This document shows positions 54,619 through 62,491 of a DNA stretch of 64,000 nucleotides, one piece after another; the first letter of the stretch is position 1; every line of letters begins with the position of its first letter. Below the pieces are notes generated by a model. It was not told the origin of the DNA. It made no database searches and saw nothing but the letters and a program-made list of their open reading frames with translations. The stretch comes from Novosphingobium resinovorum (GTDB lineage: Bacteria; Pseudomonadota; Alphaproteobacteria; Sphingomonadales; Sphingomonadaceae): NCBI RefSeq assembly GCF_001742225.1, contig NZ_CP017075.1, positions 496,001 to 560,000 on the forward strand. Direction: 5' to 3'. A program made the position numbers and the translations under genes.

Positions 54619-55980
54619 TCAGTTCTGGATCGGCTCTAAATGCCGGACCGGCGGGTTTGACTGACCCGCGGCCGCATGGCGGTTGTCGATGAACGGCAGG
54701 CCCAGATGACCACGCAGGGTCTCGGCCTCATATTGTCCGCGAAACAGGCCGCGTTCCACCAGGATGGGAACGACCTTCGCGCGGAAGCGATCCCAGTCGG
54801 CGGGATGCTGGACGAAGAGATTGAACCCGTCGGCGGCGCCGCTTTCGTACCAGTGCTGCAACTGATCGGCGATGGTCTCGGGTGAGCCGACGAGCCGCAG
54901 CCAGCCGAGCGCTTGCGCTTCCAATACCCCGCGAAGGGTGACGCCGGCACGCCGGGCGTTCTCGATATCCTCGTGGAACCGCCTGATCCCGGCGTCTTCG
55001 CTACGGGGAAGCTCGGGAAACGGCGCGTCGAGATCGTAGCCGCTGAAATCGTGCCCATCGAACTGGCGTGAAAGCGCGGCTAGGCGGCGGCGTATGTCGC
55101 CCGCCGTCGTTCTCTGGCGCTCGATTTGCAACGCTTCCTCGTCGGTATCGGCGATGGTGACGCCGAGCGCGGGTATGAACAGCAGTTCGTCCGGATCGCG
55201 CCCGATCGCCTGTGCGCGGGCGCGAATGTCCTGTGCCAGTTCGATGGCTTCATCGGTGCTGCGCGCGAAGCTGAAGACGATATCGGCGCGTCTCGCGCTG
55301 AGGTCGCGGCCCTGATCGGAGGTTCCTGCCTGAACCAGCGGCGGCTGCCCCTGCGGCGAACGCTGGATATTGAGCGGTCCCGTGACCGAAAAGAACTCCC
55401 CGCGATGATCGAGCCGATGCTGTCTTGCAGGATCCAGGAATCGCGGCGCGGTCCTGTCGCGGGAGAAGGCACCTTCTTCGTAGGAATGCCATAAGCCCTG
55501 TACCGCCTCGACCGCTTCGTCCGCGCGCCGGTATCGCGTGTCGTAATCACCATGGCCGGAGCGACTGAAGTTGCCCGCCGTCCCGGGATCCTGACTGGTC
55601 ACGATGTTCCACCCGGCGCGGCCGCCGCTTATGAGGTCGAGCGAAGCCAGTCGCCGGGCAATATCGAAAGGCTCGCTGTACGTTGTGCTGACGGTCGCCA
55701 CCAGGCCGATGCGGTTGGTGGCATAAGCAACAGCGGAGAGCAGCGTCAGCGGCTCCAGCCGGTTCAGGTGATGGTTGGGAAAGTCGGGCGTGATGTACTG
55801 GCTGTCGACGATGAAGACGAAGTCGAAATGGGCGTCCTCTGCCTCCCTCGCCTGCTTCACATACCAGTCGATGTTGACGCTGGCGTCCAGCGGCACTTGG
55901 GGATCGCGCCAGAGTTCGGTCCCGGATGCATCGCCCACGCCGATCAGGACGGCTCCCAGTTTCAGTGTATCGCGTGCCAT
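54619..55980 (-). CDS. LLM-class flavin-dependent monooxygenase (NtaA/SnaA/DszA family), copy 2
   Basis: This 453-aa, FMNH2-using two-component monooxygenase has family segments DFVFIVDSQY, NRLEPLTLLSAVAYAT, LASLDLISGGRAGWNIVTSQ and SPQGQPPLVQAGTSDQGRDL. Members oxidise sulfones (DszA), dimethyl sulfide (DmoA) or aminopolycarboxylates (NtaA). A flavin reductase is needed but none is in the window. It starts 11 bases after the ATPase gene and is related to the monooxygenase at 61057-62433. Sulfur-compound oxidation is inferred from context. Confidence 0.9.
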   Translation of the reverse strand: MARDTLKLGAVLIGVGDASGTELWRDPQVPLDASVNIDWYVKQAREAEDAHFDFVFIVDSQYITPDFPNHHLNRLEPLTLLSAVAYATNRIGLVATVSTTYSEPFDIARRLASLDLISGGRAGWNIVTSQDPGTAGNFSRSGHGDYDTRYRRADEAVEAVQGLWHSYEEGAFSRDRTAPRFLDPARQHRLDHRGEFFSVTGPLNIQRSPQGQPPLVQAGTSDQGRDLSARRADIVFSFARSTDEAIELAQDIRARAQAIGRDPDELLFIPALGVTIADTDEEALQIERQRTTAGDIRRRLAALSRQFDGHDFSGYDLDAPFPELPRSEDAGIRRFHEDIENARRAGVTLRGVLEAQALGWLRLVGSPETIADQLQHWYESGAADGFNLFVQHPADWDRFRAKVVPILVERGLFRGQYEAETLRGHLGLPFIDNRHAAAGQSNPPVRHLEPIQN

Positions 55981-55991
55981 GATCGGACCTT

Positions 55992-57683
55992 TCAGTGAGC
56001 GGTGAATACGGCGGGGGCTTCGCTGCGCTGCGCGGACAGGCGCGGCGCAGCGGCCAGCAAACGACGGGTGTAGGGATGGGACGGGTTGGCAAGCACCAGG
56101 TCGGCCGGCCCGGTCTCGACGATGCGGCCGCGATAGAGCACCGCCACCCGGTCCGCGATCCCCGCGACGGAGCCGAGGTCGTGAGAAATGAAGACCTGCG
56201 CGATACCCTTTTCCTGCGCCAGACCACGCAGAAGTTTCAGGACATGGAGGCGATTGACCGCATCCAGCGCGCTGACGGGCTCATCGAGCAGCAGCACCCT
56301 TGGATCGAGCGCCAGCGCGCGGGCGATCACCGCCCTTTGCCGCTGCCCACCGGAAAGGTGCCGGGGCAGGCGCGAGGCCAGCGCGGCATCGAGGCCGACG
56401 GCCTGCAGGGCTTCGCCGAGTGCCTGCGCGATGGAGGCGCCATCGGTTTCACCGCGCAGATGGAGACCCTCGGTGACAGAGGCCGCGATCGTCAGGTCGG
56501 GATCGAGGCTGCGCAGCGGATCCTGGAACACGTATTGCAACGCGCCGGACCGTCGCAGTTCGCGCAGCGGTCCGGCTTTCAATCCGTCGATCCGCGCGCC
56601 ATCGAGTTCGATAGTGCCGCTCGCCGTCGGGATCAGGCCCAGGATCGTACGCAGGAGCGTGGTTTTTCCCGAGCCGGTCTCGCCGATCAGGCCGAGAATT
56701 TCTCCGGGAGCCAGTTCCAGATCGACGTCCTCGATCACCGTGCGGATTCCGTAGCCCGCATGCAGCCCCTTCACTGCGAGCAGTGGCGTTCGCTTGCCGC
56801 TCACCGATGTCGGGCAGGCGCTTTCGATCGTGTGGACCGCATGGTCTTCGATCAGGCTGCGGGTATAGGCGCTTTGCGGATTGCCGAGTACGCTGCGCGT
56901 GGGCCCGGCGTCCACGATCGCGCCGTCGCGCATGACGATGACGTGCTCGCAGATCTGCGACACCACGGCGAGATCGTGCGACACCAGGATCAGGGTCAGG
57001 GCCTGGTCCCGGCGCAGCCTGTCGATCAGGTCCAGCACTTCGGCCTGCACCGTCACGTCGAGCGCGGTGGTGGCCTCGTCGGCGATCAGGAGGCGCGGTC
57101 CGGCGCAGATCGCAATCGCGATGAGCACGCGCTGGGCCATGCCGCCCGAAAGCTCGAAGGGGTACTGCCGATAGACGACGCTCGCATCCTCGAAGCCGAC
57201 CTGGCGAAGCAGTTCCAGCGCGCGGTCACGGGCGGCAGTGCGGCCGAGGCGCAGCGTCGCCCGGATCGCTTCCACCAGTTGGCGGCCCACCGGGATCGAA
57301 GGATTGAGGTAGGAGCCCGGGTCCTGGAACACGGCCGAAAGCGCCTTCCCCCGCAAATCCTTCCACGACGCCGTATCGAGCCGGGAAAGGTCCACGTCCC
57401 CGAAGCGTATGGAACCGGAGGCGATGTTCAGGCCCGGCGGCAGGACATCCAGGATCGCCCGGCAGGTGAGCGACTTGCCGCTGCCAGATTCGCCAACGAT
57501 GCCCAGCGTCCCTCCTGCTGCCAGTTCGAAGCTCACATCGCGCACGAGTTCTCGCCCCTGCGCCGTCACGACATGGAGGTTGCGGACCGAAAGCAATGGC
57601 TCGGCAGGCGGTTCCGGGCGGCGGTGGCGGATGTCGAGAGTAACGACGTTGTCGGCGGGAAGGCCGGATTGGGCTTGCGTCAT
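55992..57683 (-). CDS. Fused double ATPase of a peptide/nickel-type ABC transporter
   Basis: This 563-aa protein joins two Dpp/Gsi-type ATPase domains. Domain 1 has Walker A GESGSGKS, signature LSGGMAQR and Walker B LLIADEATTALD. Domain 2 has GETGSGKT, LSGGQRQR and LLLDEPVSALD. Both sites look complete. It energises import through the two permeases encoded just upstream; its ATG overlaps the second permease stop (ATGA). The C-terminal NPSHPYTRRLLAA is typical of oligopeptide-transporter ATPases. Confidence 0.93.
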   Translation of the reverse strand: MTQAQSGLPADNVVTLDIRHRRPEPPAEPLLSVRNLHVVTAQGRELVRDVSFELAAGGTLGIVGESGSGKSLTCRAILDVLPPGLNIASGSIRFGDVDLSRLDTASWKDLRGKALSAVFQDPGSYLNPSIPVGRQLVEAIRATLRLGRTAARDRALELLRQVGFEDASVVYRQYPFELSGGMAQRVLIAIAICAGPRLLIADEATTALDVTVQAEVLDLIDRLRRDQALTLILVSHDLAVVSQICEHVIVMRDGAIVDAGPTRSVLGNPQSAYTRSLIEDHAVHTIESACPTSVSGKRTPLLAVKGLHAGYGIRTVIEDVDLELAPGEILGLIGETGSGKTTLLRTILGLIPTASGTIELDGARIDGLKAGPLRELRRSGALQYVFQDPLRSLDPDLTIAASVTEGLHLRGETDGASIAQALGEALQAVGLDAALASRLPRHLSGGQRQRAVIARALALDPRVLLLDEPVSALDAVNRLHVLKLLRGLAQEKGIAQVFISHDLGSVAGIADRVAVLYRGRIVETGPADLVLANPSHPYTRRLLAAAPRLSAQRSEAPAVFTAH

Positions 57684-58501
57684 GCGGCGGTCTCCTTGCG
57701 TCCGGAATCCCTGAGCGCGTCGGCAAGTGCATTGAGCGCCCAGACCGTCGCGACGATCAGCAGGGCAGGGGCGACCGGGCCGAACGGGCGGTCGTAGAGG
57801 TTGGCGAGGTCGGTCGCGAGCAGGCCGCCCCAGGTCGGGTCGGGCGGCACGACGCCGATGCCGAGGAATGTCAGCGAGGCGACGATCGAAAGGCACGCGC
57901 CGGTCATCGATGCAGCGGCCACCGCCACCGGGGGCAGCACTTTGGCGACGACGTGGCGGCGCAGGATGGCGGAGGTCGAGGCACCCATCAGGCGCGCTGC
58001 CTCGATGTATTCGGCATTGGCGATGGACAGGGCCTCCGCGCGGGTCACCCGGAAGAAGGCCGGGGTGATGAGGATGCCCACGGCGAACATCGCCTGGACC
58101 AGCCCGTTGCCCAGCATCGCGGTCATGGCGATGGCGAAGACCAGGAACGGCAGCATCATGAGCGCGTCGATCACACGCAGATTGATCCATTCGAACCGGC
58201 GTCCGAGAAAGACCGACAGCAGGCCGGGAACGACGCCCAGAACCAACCCGATCGACACCGAGAGCAGGCTTGCAAGGACGGAGACGGTCGATCCGGCGAG
58301 CAACCGGCTGAAGACGTCGCGGCCCAGCGCGTCGGTGCCCAGCCAGTATCTCGTGCCGGGTGGTTGCAGCAGTGCCGAGCCGTCCTGCGCCAGCGGATCA
58401 TGCGGTGCGAGGAAAGGCCCGAAGACGGCGAGTACGGCCACGACAGCGAGAATTGCGAAGGCGGCGCGGGCGCTGGGATAGCGCAGGAGCTGGCGTATCA
58501 T
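57680..58501 (-). CDS. ABC transporter permease (DppC-like)
   Basis: This 273-aa inner-membrane subunit has six predicted helices and the N-terminal DppC/OppC motif YWLGTDALGRDVFSRLLAGS. The EAA loop region reads YIEAARLMGASTSAILRRHV. The ATG at 58501 follows the first permease stop by four bases and is preferred to an upstream TTG/GTG frame inside that gene. It works with the DppB-like permease, lipoprotein and fused ATPase of this run. Confidence 0.92.
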   Translation of the reverse strand: MIRQLLRYPSARAAFAILAVVAVLAVFGPFLAPHDPLAQDGSALLQPPGTRYWLGTDALGRDVFSRLLAGSTVSVLASLLSVSIGLVLGVVPGLLSVFLGRRFEWINLRVIDALMMLPFLVFAIAMTAMLGNGLVQAMFAVGILITPAFFRVTRAEALSIANAEYIEAARLMGASTSAILRRHVVAKVLPPVAVAAASMTGACLSIVASLTFLGIGVVPPDPTWGGLLATDLANLYDRPFGPVAPALLIVATVWALNALADALRDSGRKETAA

Positions 58502-58505
58502 GGTT

Positions 58506-59537
58506 TCAACTCCGTCGCCGCGCGGCTGGCTGAAGGACGCCCAGCAGGACGTTGACACACAAGTTGCAGGCCAGGATCAGCAGGATCGACAAGACGAGCG
58601 TGCCCTGTACGACCGGCACGTCCCCGCGCAGGGCGGAGTCGGCGGCGAGCTTGCCCATTCCGGGCATGTTGAAGATCGCCTCGGTCACGACGGCGCCGCC
58701 GATCAGCATCGGCACTTTGAGCGCCAGCACGGTCAGCGCCGGGCCTGAGGCGTTGCGCAGGACGTGAACGAACAGGATGCGGCGGTGCGAAAGGCCGCGC
58801 ACGACCGCGCCGGTCACGTAATTTTCCGAGAGCGCGACAACGAGGCCGGTGCGCAGTTGCCGGGCGAGGTCTGCGATGACATCGACGCTGAGAGCCACGG
58901 CCGGGATGCTCACGGCGGCCAGCCAGCCGATCGGATCGTCCGCGAAAGGCACGTAACCCGAAGACGGGAGCCAGCCGAGCCAGAGGCTGAAGATCAGGAT
59001 CAGGACGAAGGCCACGACGAAAGCCGGCAGGGACGAGACCAGGGCGGCGAACAGCGTGATCGCGCGGTCCAGCCGCCCGCCGTGGCGCACGCCCGCCACG
59101 AGGCCGAGGCCCAGCCCGAATACCACGCCCACCAGCAGCGCCACACCCGCGATCGAAAGGCTGATCGGCAGGCGCTGCAGGATCAGTTCAAAAGCCGGCA
59201 CGCCGTTGAACCAGGAAGTGCCGAGGTCGCCGTGCAGGACGCCGCTTATCCAGTGCAGATACTGGAACACCACCGGTTGATCGAGGCCGAGATCGGCGCG
59301 GATGCGCGCGACGGTCTCGGGCGATGCGGCGTCGCCCGCGATCCCCGCTGCCGGATCCAGCCCGGACACCACGCCCAGCAGGAAGGTGATGAGCGTGGCG
59401 ATGAAGAAGACCGGCAAGGTGATCCCCAGCGTCCCGCCGACATGGCGCAGCAGCGCCTTGCCATGACGCAGGCGGATGGTCCCCCCGGTTACGATAGGCC
59501 CTGCCTGCGGCGGCGCTGGTTCGAAAACGGTGCTCAT
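58506..59537 (-). CDS. ABC transporter permease (DppB-like)
   Basis: This 343-aa permease has a longer N-terminus than DppB (about 30 extra residues before the first helix). It has the family's conserved ADLGLDQPVVFQYLHWISGV and LHGDLGTSWFNGVP periplasmic segment, and the EAA-like NYVTGAVVRGLSHRRILFVH. Its ATG overlaps the stop of the binding-protein gene (ATGA). It is the first of two permeases for the imported organosulfur or peptide-like ligand. Confidence 0.92.
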   Translation of the reverse strand: MSTVFEPAPPQAGPIVTGGTIRLRHGKALLRHVGGTLGITLPVFFIATLITFLLGVVSGLDPAAGIAGDAASPETVARIRADLGLDQPVVFQYLHWISGVLHGDLGTSWFNGVPAFELILQRLPISLSIAGVALLVGVVFGLGLGLVAGVRHGGRLDRAITLFAALVSSLPAFVVAFVLILIFSLWLGWLPSSGYVPFADDPIGWLAAVSIPAVALSVDVIADLARQLRTGLVVALSENYVTGAVVRGLSHRRILFVHVLRNASGPALTVLALKVPMLIGGAVVTEAIFNMPGMGKLAADSALRGDVPVVQGTLVLSILLILACNLCVNVLLGVLQPAARRRS

Positions 59538-61060
59538 TCGACCGTCACTCCTTCCCAGCGGATTTGCGAGGGCACGATGTTGAGGTGCTTCACCCTCGAA
59601 CGGGTGGCGACGATGAACGGCGTGCTGAACAGCCAGACGCTGGGCGACTGCTCGGCGCCCAGACGGGTGGCGCGTTGCAGGCGCTCCTTGTACTGAGGCG
59701 CGTCGATCGGGGTGGCCCGCACCTCGTCGATGGCCTTGAGGAACGCGGGCGGCGCATAAGGACCGCTGAGGTTCATGATGCCCTGCGGCCCGTAGACCGC
59801 CAGAAGGTTCTGGACCGGCGATTCCCGTCCGACCGTGCCGTCAACTGCGGTGGCCGGGCGCTTGGCGATATAGACCTCGCTCTGCCAACTGGATGAACCC
59901 GGCGGCACGATGCGCAGGCGCGACTTGATGCCGACGCGCCCCAGTTGGGCCTGCAGCAGCTCCGGCAGACCCTCGTTGATCAGCGGATTGATGACGATCT
60001 CGACCGTGAGGGAACCCGGCGCGTGGCCGGCCTGCGCCAGCAGCGCTTTGGCCCGTGCGGGATCATAGGCCCACTTGTCCCTCGTCTGCGGATCGAAGGC
60101 GAAGTAGTGCGGCGGGAAAGGCTGGTTGGTGGGCGTGCCGAGACCAGCCGTGAGCGTCTTCACCAGTTCGCCGCGATCGATGGCGTAGCGCACCGCCTCG
60201 GCCACGCGCGGGTCGTCGAAGGGCGGCTTGTTGCGGTTTATCATGAGATCGCTGGCATTGAGCGACGGGGCGGTGGTGACCGTCAGCTTGCGCGCACGGG
60301 CTTCCTCCACGCGCTTGGGTCCGATCGAGGCCACGTCGATCGCGCCCGAGACAAGCGAAGCGATCGTCGTTGTCGGCTCAGACAGCGTGGTCAGTTCCAG
60401 ACGCTCGACGTGGATGTTCGCAGCGTCCCAGTAATCCGGATTCTTGACGAAATAGGCGTGCGATTCCGGTACGAATTCGACCATCTTGAACGGCCCTGCG
60501 CCGATCGGCCACAGCGCCAGCTTAGCTTTGTCCTTCGCCGCGGCGGTGGGGCTGGCGATAGCGCCGACACGGCCCGCCATCACGTAGGGCAGCTGGTAAT
60601 CGAGCCGCGAAAGGTGAAACACCACGCGCAGCGGCCCGTCGGTATCGAAGCTGGCGATGCTTTCGATCTCGGGGCGCAGGAAGGAATCCTTCTGCGTCTT
60701 GCCGCGCTCGAAGAAGGCCTTCACGGCGGCGGCATCGAGCGGGGTGCCGTCAGTGAATTTCAGCTTGTCGCGCAGCTGGAAGGTCAGTGTCCTGCCGTCC
60801 GGCGAGTATGTCCAGCTCTGCGCCAGTGCGGGCTGGACGTTGCCATCCTTGTCGAGCCGGGTGAGCGAGGCATAGGCGAGGCTGACGGTGTTGATGTCGG
60901 CCCCGGTGCGGCTCGTCACCGGGTCCCACGACGTGGGCAGCATGAAGGCCCAGCGGACGCGCGCCTTTTCGGCGGCTTTGTCGCCCGAGCCGCCGCACCC
61001 GGCCGTGGCCAGGGCGGCAGCCAGGAGCACCGCCCAGCCTGCGAGGGAGCGTGCTTTCAC
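59534..61060 (-). CDS. ABC transporter substrate-binding lipoprotein (family 5)
   Basis: This 508-aa protein has a lipobox (LATAG-C22), so it is anchored in a membrane as a lipoprotein. The mature part is a family 5 (Dpp/Opp/Nik) binding protein: WDPVTSRTGADINTVSLAYA, LTFQLRDKLKFTDGTPLDAA, PIGAGPFKMVEF and DDPRVAEAVRYAIDR. Ligands in this family are peptides, nickel chelates or other organic compounds; nothing here fixes it. It overlaps both neighbours by four bases, with monooxygenase copy 1 upstream. Confidence 0.93.
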   Translation of the reverse strand: MKARSLAGWAVLLAAALATAGCGGSGDKAAEKARVRWAFMLPTSWDPVTSRTGADINTVSLAYASLTRLDKDGNVQPALAQSWTYSPDGRTLTFQLRDKLKFTDGTPLDAAAVKAFFERGKTQKDSFLRPEIESIASFDTDGPLRVVFHLSRLDYQLPYVMAGRVGAIASPTAAAKDKAKLALWPIGAGPFKMVEFVPESHAYFVKNPDYWDAANIHVERLELTTLSEPTTTIASLVSGAIDVASIGPKRVEEARARKLTVTTAPSLNASDLMINRNKPPFDDPRVAEAVRYAIDRGELVKTLTAGLGTPTNQPFPPHYFAFDPQTRDKWAYDPARAKALLAQAGHAPGSLTVEIVINPLINEGLPELLQAQLGRVGIKSRLRIVPPGSSSWQSEVYIAKRPATAVDGTVGRESPVQNLLAVYGPQGIMNLSGPYAPPAFLKAIDEVRATPIDAPQYKERLQRATRLGAEQSPSVWLFSTPFIVATRSRVKHLNIVPSQIRWEGVTVE

Positions 61061-62433
61061 GAGACCGCCAGCGCCGGCTCTTCGCGCCGGGCAGTCGGGG
61101 ATGCGGGGGCTTCTGCGCGGATGTTGGCGGGTTTGGGCAATCCCAGGTTGCCGCGCAACGTGGTGTCCTCGTATTCGCTGCGATAGACGCCGCGCGCCTG
61201 AAGGATCGGCACGACTTCGTTCAGGAACCGGTCGAACTGGTCCGGGTGGCCGAGCATCACGTTGAGGCCGTCGAGTGCGCCGCCCTCGAACCAGCGGATG
61301 ATCTCGTTGGCAACGGTTTCGGCACTGCCGACGAACGGGCTTCCGCGCGAGGCGCTGAGAACTTCCACGGTCTGGCGCAGGGTCAGGTCGTCCTTGCGGG
61401 CAAGTTCGACGATGCGCTGCGCCTGCGTGAAGAAGCTGCGCCGTGCGTGTTCGAGCGTCTCGGCCGGGAACGGGGCGTCAAGGTCGTACTGTCGGAAATC
61501 ATGCCATCCGAACGAACGTCCGAGTTCGCCGAGAGCCTGCTCGAAGCTGTGGTCCGCGCGGCGATATTCGGTCTCGATGCGGCGGGCATCCTCGTCGGTG
61601 TCGCCCACGTATATGCTGACGCCGGGAAGGATCAGCACGTCGTCCGCGCCGCGTCCTGCCGCGACGGCCCGGCGGGTGATGTCCTGCTTGAAGGCGCGGC
61701 CATCCTCGATCGAGGCTGAGTGCGTGAAGATGGCATCGGCGGTCTGCGCGCCGAGGTTGCGGCCGTGATCGGAATCGCCGGCCTGGAAGATCACCGGCTG
61801 ACCCTGCGGCGATCGCTGCAGGTTGAGCGGCCCGGTGACCGAGAAATACTTGCCCTTGTGATTGAGCGCATGCAGCTTGGCGGGATCGAGGAAAACCCCG
61901 GTCTCGCGGTCGCGCGGGAAGGCGTCATCCTCGTACGAGCGCCATAGGCCCTGCACCACGTCGATATATTCGAACGCACGGCCATAGCGGGTTTCATAGT
62001 CGTAATGCTCGTCCAGACCGAAATTGCCCGCAGCACCGGGATCGCCGCTGGTGACGACGTTCCAGCCGGCACGTCCACCGCTGATGAGATCCAGCGAGGC
62101 GAGGCGGCGAGCGAGGTTGAACGGCGAGTTGAACGAGGTGGTGAGCGTGCCGACAAGGCCGATATGGCTCGTCGCCGTCGCCAGCGCGGAAAGCAGGGTC
62201 AGCGGCTCCAGCCGGTTCAGGTAGTGCGGCGGCGAATCCTTGGTGATGAACTGGCTGTCGACGATGAACACGAAGTCGAACTTTGCGGCTTCGGCCTTGC
62301 GCACCTGTTCGATGTACCACCGGATGTTGACGCTGGCGTCCGCCGGAATGTCGGGATCGAGCCAGCGGTTGTGCTGGCCGGGACCGCCCGCGCCCATCGT
62401 GACGAGGCCGAGCTTCAAGGTTCTTCTGGTCAT
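61057..62433 (-). CDS. LLM-class flavin-dependent monooxygenase (NtaA/SnaA/DszA family), copy 1
   Basis: This 458-aa paralogue of the enzyme at 54619-55980 shares the DFVFIVDSQ, NRLEPLTLLSALATAT, LASLDLISGGRAGWNVVTSG and SPQGQPVIFQAGDSDHGRNL segments and has a similar length. It needs reduced FMN from a reductase not seen here. It is the second gene of the run, after a receptor, and overlaps the lipoprotein gene by ATGA, so uptake and oxidation are encoded together. The exact substrate is unknown; sulfonates, sulfones or thioethers are reasonable. Confidence 0.9.
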   Translation of the reverse strand: MTRRTLKLGLVTMGAGGPGQHNRWLDPDIPADASVNIRWYIEQVRKAEAAKFDFVFIVDSQFITKDSPPHYLNRLEPLTLLSALATATSHIGLVGTLTTSFNSPFNLARRLASLDLISGGRAGWNVVTSGDPGAAGNFGLDEHYDYETRYGRAFEYIDVVQGLWRSYEDDAFPRDRETGVFLDPAKLHALNHKGKYFSVTGPLNLQRSPQGQPVIFQAGDSDHGRNLGAQTADAIFTHSASIEDGRAFKQDITRRAVAAGRGADDVLILPGVSIYVGDTDEDARRIETEYRRADHSFEQALGELGRSFGWHDFRQYDLDAPFPAETLEHARRSFFTQAQRIVELARKDDLTLRQTVEVLSASRGSPFVGSAETVANEIIRWFEGGALDGLNVMLGHPDQFDRFLNEVVPILQARGVYRSEYEDTTLRGNLGLPKPANIRAEAPASPTARREEPALAVS

Positions 62434-62491
62434 TGCCGTAACTCCTTTGCCGGATGGTCGTTCGGTGATTGCAGCTGGCTCACAATCTGGC

